Positions 53,829 through 62,076 of a DNA stretch of 64,000 nucleotides are shown here, one piece after another. The stretch lies in assembly GCA_045636425.1 (NCBI GenBank), contig JAZTXM010000011.1:19089-83088 (forward strand), read 5' to 3'. The position numbers and the translations under genes are program-made. Source of the DNA: UMGS1883 sp045636425 (GTDB lineage Bacteria; Bacillota; Clostridia; UMGS1883). Numbering within the stretch: position 1 is the stretch's first letter; every line of letters starts with the position of its first letter. The notes below the pieces were generated by a model that saw nothing but the letters and a program-made list of their open reading frames with translations, ran no database searches and was not told the origin of the DNA.

Positions 53829-55305
53829 ATAATATTATGCAAATAAGGCCTCCGCTGCCCTCGTTAATAATCCTTGTAAGGGTTTCCTGAATTTTTCCTC
53901 TGGCATCGTCGGGCATTTTGGAAAGCTTTGATTGAAGTCCTTCGTTCACAAGCTCATGCAGGGACTTTCCGAAAATATTTGATTCCCATATCTTTGCAGG
54001 GTCGCTTTCAAATTCGCTGAGGAGATAATGCACCAATTCCTCCGATTGCTTTTCGCTTCCCACAATGGGGTTTACCTCCGTCTGAATATCTGCACGGATA
54101 AGATGAATGGAGGGAGCACTTGCACGAAGTCTTACCCCATATCTTCCGCCTTGTCGTATGATTTCAGGCTCCTGAAGCGAAAGCTCCTCAATTCCGGGGG
54201 AAACAATTCCGTACCCCGTTTGCCTTACCTGAGCGAGAGCATTTGCAACCTTATCATATTCATGCTTAGCCGCCGAAAGAGAGCAGAGCATAGAAACCAG
54301 TTCCTCGTCATTTGAAATTTCAAGCCCCGTGGTTTCTCCGAGCACATTATAGAACAGCCCCTCAACGGCTTCGGTTTGTATCTGTGCCGTTCCTTTTCCT
54401 AAGGAAATTTCATTTATCCTTGCGTTTGAAAGATATTCATTTTCCGCAATCCTGGGACATACAGAATTTACATGGCTAAGCTTATGTATGCCACCTATTG
54501 CGTTGCGGACAGATTCAAAGATTGAGGATTTAAGATAGTGTTTTTGTGGAAGAGCGTCTATCCAACCGGGGAGATTTATGGAAAGCTCCCTGAGGGGGAA
54601 TTCAAACAGAATACTCTGCATTATAGAGTTGATGTCCTCGATACGCATTTCCGAACAGGAGCAAAGGAAAACAGGCACGCCGTATTTTGCTTCAAGCTCG
54701 TCTTTGAGCTTTTTTGCACTGTCACTTTCGGGAATAGCGGAGTTCAGTAAGATGATAAAAGGCTTATTTATTTCCTTAAGCTCCGATATAACCCGTTCCT
54801 CTGCCGATACATACTCGTAGCGGTCAATATCACAGATGCTTCCGTCCGTTGTAATCACAAGCCCGATTGTGCTATGCTCCCTGATTACCTTTTCTGTGCC
54901 AATTTCAGCGGCTTTGTCAAATGGAATATCCTCCTCAAACCATGGGGTGGTTACCATTCGGGGCTGTCCGTCCTCGGTGTGTCCCTGGGCACCATTGACG
55001 CAATAGCCCACACAGTCAATCATTCTGACGTTAAAAGAAGCGTTTTCCCATGCGTTTATACGGACGGCTTCATTGGGAATGAATTTCGGTTCGGTTGTCA
55101 TTATTGTTTTTCCGCTTCCGCTTTGGGGAAGCTCATCTGTTGTTCTGTTTCGGATATGCTCATTTTCGATATTGGGAAGAACAATCATATCCATAAATCT
55201 TTTGATAAATGTGGATTTTCCCGTTCTGACAGGGCCTACAACGCCGATGTAAATATCCCCCTGTGTCCGCTCGGCGATGTCTTGATATATCTTGTACTGC
55301 TCCAT
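53827..55305 (-). CDS. spoIVA: Stage IV sporulation protein A
   Basis: SpoIVA is an ATPase that polymerises on the forespore surface as the base of the spore coat. The 492-residue product has the P-loop GPVRTGKST (residues 24-32), VRMIDCVGYCVNGAQGH (Walker B-like) near 100, a middle domain and the conserved C-terminal end (KIQETLTRIINEGSGGLICI). Length and motifs match the family. Presence is diagnostic for endospore formation. Confidence 0.97.
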   Translation of the reverse strand: MEQYKIYQDIAERTQGDIYIGVVGPVRTGKSTFIKRFMDMIVLPNIENEHIRNRTTDELPQSGSGKTIMTTEPKFIPNEAVRINAWENASFNVRMIDCVGYCVNGAQGHTEDGQPRMVTTPWFEEDIPFDKAAEIGTEKVIREHSTIGLVITTDGSICDIDRYEYVSAEERVISELKEINKPFIILLNSAIPESDSAKKLKDELEAKYGVPVFLCSCSEMRIEDINSIMQSILFEFPLRELSINLPGWIDALPQKHYLKSSIFESVRNAIGGIHKLSHVNSVCPRIAENEYLSNARINEISLGKGTAQIQTEAVEGLFYNVLGETTGLEISNDEELVSMLCSLSAAKHEYDKVANALAQVRQTGYGIVSPGIEELSLQEPEIIRQGGRYGVRLRASAPSIHLIRADIQTEVNPIVGSEKQSEELVHYLLSEFESDPAKIWESNIFGKSLHELVNEGLQSKLSKMPDDARGKIQETLTRIINEGSGGLICIIL

Positions 55306-55377
55306 AAAAATTCCTCCATACTTGTATAGTTTGGTACATTGTATGAGGAAGGTGCAAGCTTTATTACAGATTTTGCT

Positions 55378-55406
55378 TTGACTAAAAGGGAGGGCTATGG
55401 TATAAT
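55378..55406 (+). promoter_or_regulatory. Promoter of the lipid kinase-birA unit
   Basis: TTGACT (55378-55383), 17 bases, TATAAT (55401-55406), 36 bases before the ATG. Confidence 0.75.
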
Positions 55407-55442
55407 GATTTCAAAATATGAAATGTAGAAAAGGGTATACAT

Positions 55443-56381
55443 ATGAAAACTGTTTTTATCATAAACCCATATGCAGGGCAAGGAAACAAGACAAACATAT
55501 TAATTGATAAGATTAATGGTATGTCCAGTGTTGACAAGGAGATATATATAACCAAATGCGTCGGAGATGCGACATGGTTTGTCAGGGAATATTGTAAGAA
55601 CAATGGCCCTGCGAGATTCATTGCCTGTGGCGGAGATGGTACATTCAGCGAAGTTTTAAATGGTTTGATGTGCTGTGCCGGTGCTGAAGTGGGGGTAATA
55701 CCTATTGGAACGGGTAATGACTTTTGTCGGAATTTTGAACTTGTGAGCTCGTTTGACGATGTTTTCGGTCAGGTGTCGGGAAAGAGCATAAAGTGTGATG
55801 CCATTAAGTATACCACAAAGACAAGCGAAGGGCTTGTGACGGGGTATTGTGCAAATATGTTTAACATAGGATTCGACTGTAATGTTGCAGACCTTACGGC
55901 GAAGATGAAAACAAAGCCGCTGATATCGGGGTCAATGGCGTATCTGCTGTCTATATTTAACAATCTTATCAGTAAGAGGGGGGCAAATCTTAAGATTCAA
56001 ATTGATGGAGTGGTAAAACATTGTGGCAAGCTGTTGCTGACATCAATTGCCAACGGATGCTATTGCGGTGGCGGAATCAAAAGTAACCCTTTGGCTTCAA
56101 TACAGGATGGTAGAATCAATGTCAATATTATTAAGAATGTTTCAAGGCTGAGATTCTTGTATTTGCTTCCTTTCTATATGAAAGGGACTTTCCTTAAATG
56201 TAAAAATATCGACAAGGTAGTCCTTAGTACGAACTGTCGTGAGGTTGTGGTTACCCCTCTTGATGGTAAACTGCGAATTTGTGTTGATGGCGAAATTATC
56301 GACGCTGGTAAAATACAGTTTGAAATTTGCCCCGGGGCATTCAACTTCGTTGTTCCGCATGCAAAAGAGGTGCTCGTATGA
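55443..56381 (+). CDS. Diacylglycerol/lipid kinase family protein
   Basis: The 312-residue product belongs to the DagK/YegS-like lipid kinases: IINPYAGQGNKTN at the start, ACGGDGTFSEVLNGL near 60 (nucleotide site), VIPIGTGNDFCRNF near 88, and a C-terminal beta-sandwich with DGKLRICVDGEII. It probably phosphorylates diacylglycerol to recycle it into phospholipid synthesis; the exact lipid is not certain. The 3' end overlaps birA by four bases. Confidence 0.9.
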   Translation: MKTVFIINPYAGQGNKTNILIDKINGMSSVDKEIYITKCVGDATWFVREYCKNNGPARFIACGGDGTFSEVLNGLMCCAGAEVGVIPIGTGNDFCRNFELVSSFDDVFGQVSGKSIKCDAIKYTTKTSEGLVTGYCANMFNIGFDCNVADLTAKMKTKPLISGSMAYLLSIFNNLISKRGANLKIQIDGVVKHCGKLLLTSIANGCYCGGGIKSNPLASIQDGRINVNIIKNVSRLRFLYLLPFYMKGTFLKCKNIDKVVLSTNCREVVVTPLDGKLRICVDGEIIDAGKIQFEICPGAFNFVVPHAKEVLV

Positions 56382-57151
56382 ACTTATCAAATCATATTTC
56401 AAAAGAATATATAGAAGAAAAGCTCAGTGACCTTCCTTTTAAAATACGGGTAGAAGATATTGTGTCCTCAACAAACACATTGATGAAAGAATACGGACGC
56501 AATAATGGGGAGGAGTACAGCGTTTTGATTGCATCGGCACAGACCGAAGGACGGGGAAGAAGGGGCAGGGATTTTTATTCCCCGGAAAATACAGGGGTAT
56601 ACATGAGTATTCTTCTTAGACCCAAAGAAGGCACAAATCCTCTTAACATAACTACCGATGCGGCAGTTTGCTGTGCCCGCGTTTTTGAAAAAATGACCGG
56701 GGATAAGGCAGAAATCAAGTGGGTAAACGATATTTATATGCAGGGCAAAAAGGTCTGCGGAATCCTTACGGAATCATCTTTGGGTGAGAGACCCTTTGCA
56801 GTCCTCGGAATCGGGATAAACGTTCTGCCGCCAAAGGAAGGCTTCCCTGAAGATATAAAAAACAGAGCAGGGGCTGTTTTTACAGAGAATATTCCTTTTT
56901 TAAGGGAGGAAGTCACCATCGAGCTTCTTTGCGAGCTTTTTGACACATATGAAAATCCCGCAAGACCGCTCCTTTTTGAAGAATACAAAAAAAGGTCAAT
57001 GATAATCGGAAAAGATATTCTCCTTTTAAGAAATGGGGAGGAAGAAAGTGCAAAGGCTATAGGATTAAATGAAGATTATTCCCTTGTTGTTGAAAAAGAG
57101 AATGGCACAATTGAAAACATAAACAGCGGTGATGTAAGCATAAAAATATGA
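56378..57151 (+). CDS. birA: Biotin--[acetyl-CoA-carboxylase] ligase, class I
   Basis: BirA activates biotin and attaches it to carboxylase carrier proteins. The 257-residue product has SSTNTLMKEYGRNNGEEY, TEGRGRRGRDFYSPENTGVY (the GRGRRG biotinyl-AMP loop near 65), and IKWVNDIYMQGKKVCGILTE near 115, then a C-terminal SH3-like part. There is no N-terminal DNA-binding domain, so it is a class I ligase without repressor function. The ATG at 56378 follows GAGGTG. Confidence 0.94.
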   Translation: MNLSNHISKEYIEEKLSDLPFKIRVEDIVSSTNTLMKEYGRNNGEEYSVLIASAQTEGRGRRGRDFYSPENTGVYMSILLRPKEGTNPLNITTDAAVCCARVFEKMTGDKAEIKWVNDIYMQGKKVCGILTESSLGERPFAVLGIGINVLPPKEGFPEDIKNRAGAVFTENIPFLREEVTIELLCELFDTYENPARPLLFEEYKKRSMIIGKDILLLRNGEEESAKAIGLNEDYSLVVEKENGTIENINSGDVSIKI

Positions 57152-57180
57152 GGTCGGAAAACCCGACCTCATATTTTTAT
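57140..57180. terminator. Bidirectional terminator
   Basis: ATGAGGTCGG-AAAA-CCCGACCTCAT with A and T flanks lies between birA and convergent deoD, overlapping the birA stop. Confidence 0.9.
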
Positions 57181-57183
57181 GCT

Positions 57184-57903
57184 TTATTGCCTGATTGCTG
57201 TTTCCAGTGCCAGAGTAACCATATCGGTAAAAGAGGATTGCCTTTCCTCAGCTGTTGTCTGCTCTCCCGTAATAACATTGTCCGAAATCGTCAGTATTGA
57301 AAGAGCATTCTTTTTTGCACGCGCGGCGTTCATATAAAGTGCGGCAGATTCCATTTCGACACATTTTATATCCATGGCAATCCACTTATCTGTGGAGAGC
57401 GGATTTGCATCATAAAAAGTATCGGAGGAAAGCACATTTCCCACGCTGCAGGGGAGATTGTTCTCTCGTGCAATATCATGGGCATCGCACAAAAGCTTAA
57501 ATGAAGCAATTGCACTAAAGGTTCCGGGAAGATTGTATTGATGGGCATATGCGGAATTGGTGGAAGCACCCATAGCTAAGACAATATCCCTTAATTTAAG
57601 ATTTTTGTCAAAAGCACCTGCTGTTCCAACCCTGATTATATTATTTACATCAAAGAAATTGAAAAGCTCGTAGCTGTAAATTCCGATTGACGGCATTCCC
57701 ATTCCGCTTGCCATTACGCTGACACGCACGCCTTTATAAAACCCTGTATAGCCCTTTATTCCTCTTACGTCGTTTACAAGAACCGCACCGTCAAGCATAT
57801 TTTTTGCAATGAATTCGCTTCTCAGGGGGTCGCCGGGCATTAAAACAGTTTTTGCAAAGTCTCCGGGCTTTGCATTAATGTGAGCAGTAGGATAATTTGA
57901 CAT
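57184..57903 (-). CDS. deoD: Purine-nucleoside phosphorylase, DeoD type
   Basis: DeoD splits purine nucleosides with phosphate for salvage. The 239-residue product has HINAKPGDFAKTVLMPGDPL (phosphate site), MASGMGMPSIGIYSYELF near 65, RVGTAGA near 90, and KCVEMESAALYMNA near 180 with the ribose-binding Met-Glu, then TISDN with the catalytic aspartate. It is the trimeric-of-dimers (hexameric) type by sequence. On the minus strand a TTGATT-N17-TATAAT promoter lies just upstream (about 57925-57955). Confidence 0.95.
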   Translation of the reverse strand: MSNYPTAHINAKPGDFAKTVLMPGDPLRSEFIAKNMLDGAVLVNDVRGIKGYTGFYKGVRVSVMASGMGMPSIGIYSYELFNFFDVNNIIRVGTAGAFDKNLKLRDIVLAMGASTNSAYAHQYNLPGTFSAIASFKLLCDAHDIARENNLPCSVGNVLSSDTFYDANPLSTDKWIAMDIKCVEMESAALYMNAARAKKNALSILTISDNVITGEQTTAEERQSSFTDMVTLALETAIRQ

Positions 57904-57965
57904 AGAATCACACTCCTTATTGATTTTATTATATCATTAAAATTCTCAATAATCAATCAATTTTA

Positions 57966-57988
57966 ATTATGACAAAAAATGTCATAAT
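57966..57988. promoter_or_regulatory. Perfect inverted repeat between deoD and the lysine riboswitch
   Basis: ATTATGACA (57966-57974), AAAAA, TGTCATAAT (57980-57988). It ends three bases before the -35 box of the riboswitch promoter and lies upstream of the deoD promoter, so it may be an operator for either. Confidence 0.5.
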
Positions 57989-57991
57989 ATG

Positions 57992-58020
57992 TTGACAAAA
58001 TGACAATCGTCTGTTATTAT
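57992..58020 (+). promoter_or_regulatory. Promoter of the riboswitch-nhaC unit
   Basis: TTGACA (57992-57997), 17 bases, TATTAT (58015-58020), about 25 bases before the riboswitch P1 stem. Confidence 0.75.
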
Positions 58021-58044
58021 GATAATATCTTAATAATAATCGAC

Positions 58045-58216
58045 AAAATTGGTAGAGGTGCGGTTGTTAACAGTAGCTTTTGCAACAAAGGCAATAGGTA
58101 GAAGTGAAAGGAATTACCGCCGAAGTGTATATTGCCAGCCAAGGCATATATGCTGGGCCGTCAGAGAATATCTGCCGGACTGTCACAGACATGTGGAGCG
58201 CTATCGTGATTTTACG
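58045..58216 (+). ncRNA. Lysine riboswitch (L-box)
   Basis: The conserved L-box blocks are all present in order: GGTAGAGGTGCGG, AGTAGC, the AAAGG..GTAGAAGTGAAAGG region, ACCGCCGAAGTG, GCTGGGCCGTCAGAG, GCCGGACTGTCAC and GTGGAGCGCTATC, with the outer GGTAG (58051-58055) pairing CTATC (58201-58205). A terminator hairpin follows at 58233-58258, so lysine binding should end transcription before the nhaC-family gene. This gives the transporter a probable lysine link. Confidence 0.93.
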
Positions 58217-58232
58217 CTAATGGAAGAATTTA

Positions 58233-58258
58233 GGTCACGGTAGTCCGTGACCTTTTTT
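58233..58258 (+). terminator. Riboswitch-controlled terminator
   Basis: GGTCACGG, loop TAGT, CCGTGACC, then TTTTTT, placed between the lysine aptamer and the ribosome site of the transporter gene. Confidence 0.85.
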
Positions 58259-58282
58259 GTTGAAAAAAGGAGGAAATTTATA

Positions 58283-59878
58283 ATGAAAAGAAAAAGTAAT
58301 CTTTTCGCAATCTGTACGACAGTTTTAATGCTGCTCGTGCTGTGTCCTTTAGCGGCTTTTGCTGAGGATGGGGAGATGACAAGCAAAATGGCAGGTACAT
58401 TCTGGTCACTTGTTCCGCCCGTTATCGCTATCGGACTTGCCCTTATTACAAAAGAAGTGTATAGCTCCTTATTTGTAGGTATACTTATGGGCGGCCTTTT
58501 TGCGGCAAATTTCAATGTTCTTAAAACTGTTGATGCTGTTGTAAATGACGGTCTTATCGCCGCAGTTTCAGGAACAGCCGGAATTTTCATTTTCCTTGTT
58601 GTGCTTGGTGCAATAGTTGCCCTTGTTAACAAGGCAGGCGGCAGTGCAGCATTCGGTGAATGGGCAAAGAAAAACATCAAGTCAAGAGTTGGTGCAATGC
58701 TTGCCACATTTGTTCTCGGCGTACTTATATTCATCGATGACTACTTTAACTGTCTTACAGTAGGCAGCGTTATGCGCCCCATAACAGATGCTCATAAAAT
58801 TTCCAGAGCAAAGCTTTCATATCTTATCGACGCTACAGCGGCACCTATCTGTATGATAGCTCCTATTTCTTCATGGGCAGCGGCAGTTTCAGAGTTTGCT
58901 CCCGAAGGTCAGGGTCTCAGCCTCTTTATCAAGGCTATTCCGTATAACTTCTATTCACTTCTCACACTTGTGTTTGTTGTGGCAATTGCACTTATGAAGG
59001 TTGACTACGGCCCCATGGCGCTTCATGAAAAGAATGCAATAGAAAAGGGCGACCTTTACACCTGCGGTGACAAGAACGAAAGCGAACAGGTACAGGGTTC
59101 TTCAAAGGGTAAGGTTATTGACCTTCTTTTCCCGATAATCGTGCTTATTGCAGTTTGCGTATTTACTCTTGTATATGTAGGCGGAATATTAGACGGTGCA
59201 AGCTTTATTGATTCCTTCTCCAATACAGATGCTACAATCGGTCTTCCCATGGGCGGACTTATTGCTCTTGTTATTACAATTATCTACATGGTTATACGCC
59301 GTGTTATGACATTTAAGGAAGCTATGGATTGCATTCCCAAAGGCTTTATTGCAATGGTTCCTGCGATTACAATTCTTACACTGGCAACCTCTCTTAAGAA
59401 TATGACAGGACTGCTCGGTGCAGATGCATATGTTGCAGGCTTAATGGAGGGTGCGGCAGCAGGTCTTGCAAACTTCCTTCCCGCAATTATCTTCCTTGTT
59501 GCATGCTTCCTTGCATTCTCAACAGGTACATCATGGGGTACATTTGGAATCCTCATTCCCATCGTTGTTGCAATCTTCCCCGAGGGAAGTCAGAATCTTA
59601 TTATCGGCATGTCAGCCTGCCTTGCAGGTGCAGTATGCGGTGACCACTGCTCACCCATTTCCGATACAACCATTATGTCCTCAGCAGGCGGTGAATGTAA
59701 TCACATTAACCACGTTTCCACACAGATGCCCTATGCAATCAGTGTAGCAGCTATTTCATTTGTAATGTACGTTTTAGCCGCTTTCATTAAGAGTGCATAT
59801 ATCCTTCTTCCTGTGGGAGTAGTGCTTACAATAGGCTTCCTGTTCGTTATGAAAGCTATAACAAAGAAAAAGGCGTAA
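58283..59878 (+). CDS. NhaC-family transporter, probable lysine transporter
   Basis: The 531-residue membrane protein has an N-terminal signal-like span and about eleven further spans. NhaC-family landmarks include FWSLVPPVIAIGLALITKEV, GVLIFIDDYFNCLTVGSVMR near 150 and ACFLAFSTGTSWGTFGILIP near 405, AGAVCGDHCSPISDTTIMSS near 440. The family is named for Na+/H+ antiport, but members under lysine riboswitches are taken to move lysine; the riboswitch upstream supports that here. The ATG at 58283 follows AAAGGAGG; the frame from 58247 starts inside the terminator. Confidence 0.9.
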   Translation: MKRKSNLFAICTTVLMLLVLCPLAAFAEDGEMTSKMAGTFWSLVPPVIAIGLALITKEVYSSLFVGILMGGLFAANFNVLKTVDAVVNDGLIAAVSGTAGIFIFLVVLGAIVALVNKAGGSAAFGEWAKKNIKSRVGAMLATFVLGVLIFIDDYFNCLTVGSVMRPITDAHKISRAKLSYLIDATAAPICMIAPISSWAAAVSEFAPEGQGLSLFIKAIPYNFYSLLTLVFVVAIALMKVDYGPMALHEKNAIEKGDLYTCGDKNESEQVQGSSKGKVIDLLFPIIVLIAVCVFTLVYVGGILDGASFIDSFSNTDATIGLPMGGLIALVITIIYMVIRRVMTFKEAMDCIPKGFIAMVPAITILTLATSLKNMTGLLGADAYVAGLMEGAAAGLANFLPAIIFLVACFLAFSTGTSWGTFGILIPIVVAIFPEGSQNLIIGMSACLAGAVCGDHCSPISDTTIMSSAGGECNHINHVSTQMPYAISVAAISFVMYVLAAFIKSAYILLPVGVVLTIGFLFVMKAITKKKA

Positions 59879-59925
59879 TAAATTCATAGAATCCTAAAAA
59901 GATTGTGTAAAAAACACGTTTTTTG

Positions 59926-59979
59926 AACCGACCCCCAAAAGTTAGACCAAAAAACTAACGATTGGGAGGTCGGTTTTTT
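59926..59979 (+). terminator. Large hairpin terminator resembling a transposon end
   Basis: CCGACCCCCAAAAGTTAG and CTAACGATTGGGAGGTCGG form a long stem over an ACCAAAAAA loop, followed by TTTTTTG. It probably terminates the nhaC-family transcript. The wording CCCAAAAGTTAGACC is like the ends of IS3-family elements, so it may be a domesticated IS end. Confidence 0.65.
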
Positions 59980-60064
59980 GCACAATATTGTTGAACTTAA
60001 ATATTTTGTGTGGTAGAATAGATTTAATTTGAAATATAATTTTTTCCGCGGGGAGAAGATACTT

Positions 60065-60517
60065 ATGAAAATAGTTTTGCAGAGAGTACTTCAGGCAAAG
60101 GTAGATATAGCAGGTGAAACAGTAGGAGAAATAGGCAGAGGCTATCTTTTGCTTTTAGGAGTTTCAAACGAAGATAATAAAGATATAGCTGATAAGATGA
60201 TAGAGAAAATTTCCCGCCTCAGAATTTTCGAGGATGAAAACGGAAAGACAAATCTAAGCATAGACCAGGTAGACGGAGAGGTTTTAGTGGTTTCTCAATT
60301 TACCCTTTACGCAGATTGCAGGAAGGGGAACAGACCTTCTTTCACAAATGCGGGAAGCCCCGATAAAGCGAATGAACTGTACGAATATATCATAGAAAGA
60401 TGCAAAGAGCTTTTCAAAAAAACTCAGCATGGTACTTTCGGTGCGGACATGCAGGTGTCCCTTGTAAATGACGGTCCGTTTACATTAGTGCTTGACAGCG
60501 AGGAAATTTTGAAATAA
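60065..60517 (+). CDS. dtd: D-aminoacyl-tRNA deacylase
   Basis: Dtd removes D-amino acids wrongly attached to tRNA. The 150-residue product has the N-terminal MKIVLQRVLQAKVDI, the active-site strand VVSQFTLYADCRKGNRPSF near residue 77 (SQFTL motif) and the C-terminal NDGPFTLVLDS (the G-P motif, here DGPFT, that excludes L-substrates). The ATG at 60065 follows GGGGAGAAG. Confidence 0.95.
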   Translation: MKIVLQRVLQAKVDIAGETVGEIGRGYLLLLGVSNEDNKDIADKMIEKISRLRIFEDENGKTNLSIDQVDGEVLVVSQFTLYADCRKGNRPSFTNAGSPDKANELYEYIIERCKELFKKTQHGTFGADMQVSLVNDGPFTLVLDSEEILK

Positions 60518-60547
60518 GATTTTACAAAAGAATGGGAGAAATTAATT

Positions 60548-61804
60548 TTGGACGGTATAAAAACTGATATCGAGTTTTCTTTAAATTACATTAAAACTTT
60601 TCTTAAATGGATTTTTATTTCCCTTATTATAGGAACTATAGGCGGTGTTTTGGGGAGTGTATTTCACCTTTCTATAGATTACGTGACGGATTTAAGAGGG
60701 GAATACAGCTTTTTATTGTACCTGCTTCCCATAGGCGGATTAGTGATTGTGCTTTTGTATTACCTGCTTGACCCGGAAGGAAAGGTAGATACTAACCGTG
60801 TGATAAAATCCGTCAGAGAGAATAAGAGAGTTCCCCTTGTGATGATACCGCTGATTTTTATCAGCACTGTCATCACTCATATGCTGGGAGGAAGTGCAGG
60901 CAGAGAGGGTGCCGCACTACAGCTTGGGGGAAGCGTGGGATACAATTTCGGTAAGATTATAAAACTTAATAAAAGGGATATGCGGATAATCGTTATGTCG
61001 GGAATGAGTGCTGTTTTTGCGGCTCTTTTCGGAACACCGATTACAGCGGCAATATTCTCCGTTGAGGTTACAAATGTAGGGGTAATGCATTACGCCGGGC
61101 TTATGCCGGGGGTAATTTCTGCGGTGACGGCGTCGCAGATTGCAAGGCGGTTTTCCCTGCATCCCGTAGAATTCAGAGGGATAGATTTTTCGGCGGTTTC
61201 TTTAGATATGTTTGTACAAATAGCACTGCTTGCCGTGATGTGTGCAATTATCAGTATTATTTTCTGTGCGGCAATAAAAAAATGTGAACATATAATGGAC
61301 AAATTTATAAAAAATCCCTTTCTGCGTGCGTTTGCAGGGGGCAGTATTATAGTCCTCCTTACGATTCTTTTGGGTACATATGATTACAATGGTGCAGGCA
61401 TGAATGTAATAGAGCGTGCCATGCAGGGAAACGCCAACCCAGAAGCGTTTTTGATAAAAATTGCATTTACTGCCATTACTATTTCAGCAGGATTTAAAGG
61501 CGGTGAGATTGTTCCCGCATTTTTCATAGGCTCAACTTTCGGGTGCGTAATGGGAAGCCTTTTGGGGCTTGATGGTGCCATCGGTGCGGCAATCGGATTT
61601 GTATCGGTTTTTTGCGGTGTGGTAAATTGCCCCATTGCATCAATGGTGCTTTCCTTAGAGGTGTTTGGGGCAGAGGGGCTTATGTTTTTTGCTTTGGCAT
61701 GCAGTATCAGTTATATGATGAGCGGATACTTCGGACTTTATAAGAGTCAGAAAATAGTGTATTCCAAATTAGATAATGATTATATTGATATTACTACAAG
61801 ATAA
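60548..61804 (+). CDS. CLC-family chloride/fluoride transporter, probable CLC-F type
   Basis: The 418-residue protein has about ten spans and CLC signatures: LGGSAGREGAALQLGGSVGY near 118 and FKGGEIVPAFFIGSTFGCVM near 320. The first canonical motif (GSGIP) is absent: that position is replaced by DPEGKVDTNRVIKS, and the third reads GGEIVP instead of GGIFAP. This pattern and the short length point to fluoride/proton antiporters (CLC-F), though chloride transport cannot be excluded. The start is TTG 60548, nine bases after GGGAG. No fluoride riboswitch was found upstream. Confidence 0.85.
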   Translation: MDGIKTDIEFSLNYIKTFLKWIFISLIIGTIGGVLGSVFHLSIDYVTDLRGEYSFLLYLLPIGGLVIVLLYYLLDPEGKVDTNRVIKSVRENKRVPLVMIPLIFISTVITHMLGGSAGREGAALQLGGSVGYNFGKIIKLNKRDMRIIVMSGMSAVFAALFGTPITAAIFSVEVTNVGVMHYAGLMPGVISAVTASQIARRFSLHPVEFRGIDFSAVSLDMFVQIALLAVMCAIISIIFCAAIKKCEHIMDKFIKNPFLRAFAGGSIIVLLTILLGTYDYNGAGMNVIERAMQGNANPEAFLIKIAFTAITISAGFKGGEIVPAFFIGSTFGCVMGSLLGLDGAIGAAIGFVSVFCGVVNCPIASMVLSLEVFGAEGLMFFALACSISYMMSGYFGLYKSQKIVYSKLDNDYIDITTR

Positions 61805-61818
61805 GAGAGGAATTTATT

Positions 61819-61950
61819 ATGAGCATAAAAATTTTAATTGCCCTTGGTGCAATAGCACTTTTAATTTTAAGCGTGCTGATTTATTTAATCGGTATATTGC
61901 TGAAAAAAGCAGTAGTGATTGTTCTAACAGGTAAAAAAAACGAAGAATAA
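61819..61950 (+). CDS. 43-residue single-span membrane peptide
   Basis: An ATG at 61819, eight bases after AGAGAGG, opens a 43-residue frame: a hydrophobic stretch (ILIALGAIALLILSVLIYLI, residues 4-23, continuing through GILL) and a Lys/Glu-rich tail (LTGKKNEE). It sits 14 bases after the CLC gene and before a strong terminator, so it is probably co-transcribed. It may be a small transporter-associated peptide. Function unknown. Confidence 0.65.
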   Translation: MSIKILIALGAIALLILSVLIYLIGILLKKAVVIVLTGKKNEE

Positions 61951-61952
61951 AT

Positions 61953-61994
61953 AAAAAAGTATGACATCAAATGAAATGATGTCATACTTTTTTA
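61953..61994 (+). terminator. Intrinsic terminator
   Basis: AAAAAAGTATGACATCA and TGATGTCATACTTTTTT around a seven-base loop. Confidence 0.9.
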
Positions 61995-62036
61995 TTGACA
62001 TTTCTATAATTGATGCTATAATAGAAAAGGTTTCTA
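61995..62036 (+). promoter_or_regulatory. Promoter and palindromic operator of the RpiR-type gene
   Basis: TTGACA (61995-62000), 16 bases, TATAAT (62017-62022). Immediately after, TAGAAA-AGG-TTTCTA (62022-62036) is a perfect palindrome at the likely transcription start, a good place for self-repression. Confidence 0.65.
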
Positions 62037-62076
62037 AAATAATATAAAACAGTAGAAATTAATTTCGAGGTGCTTT

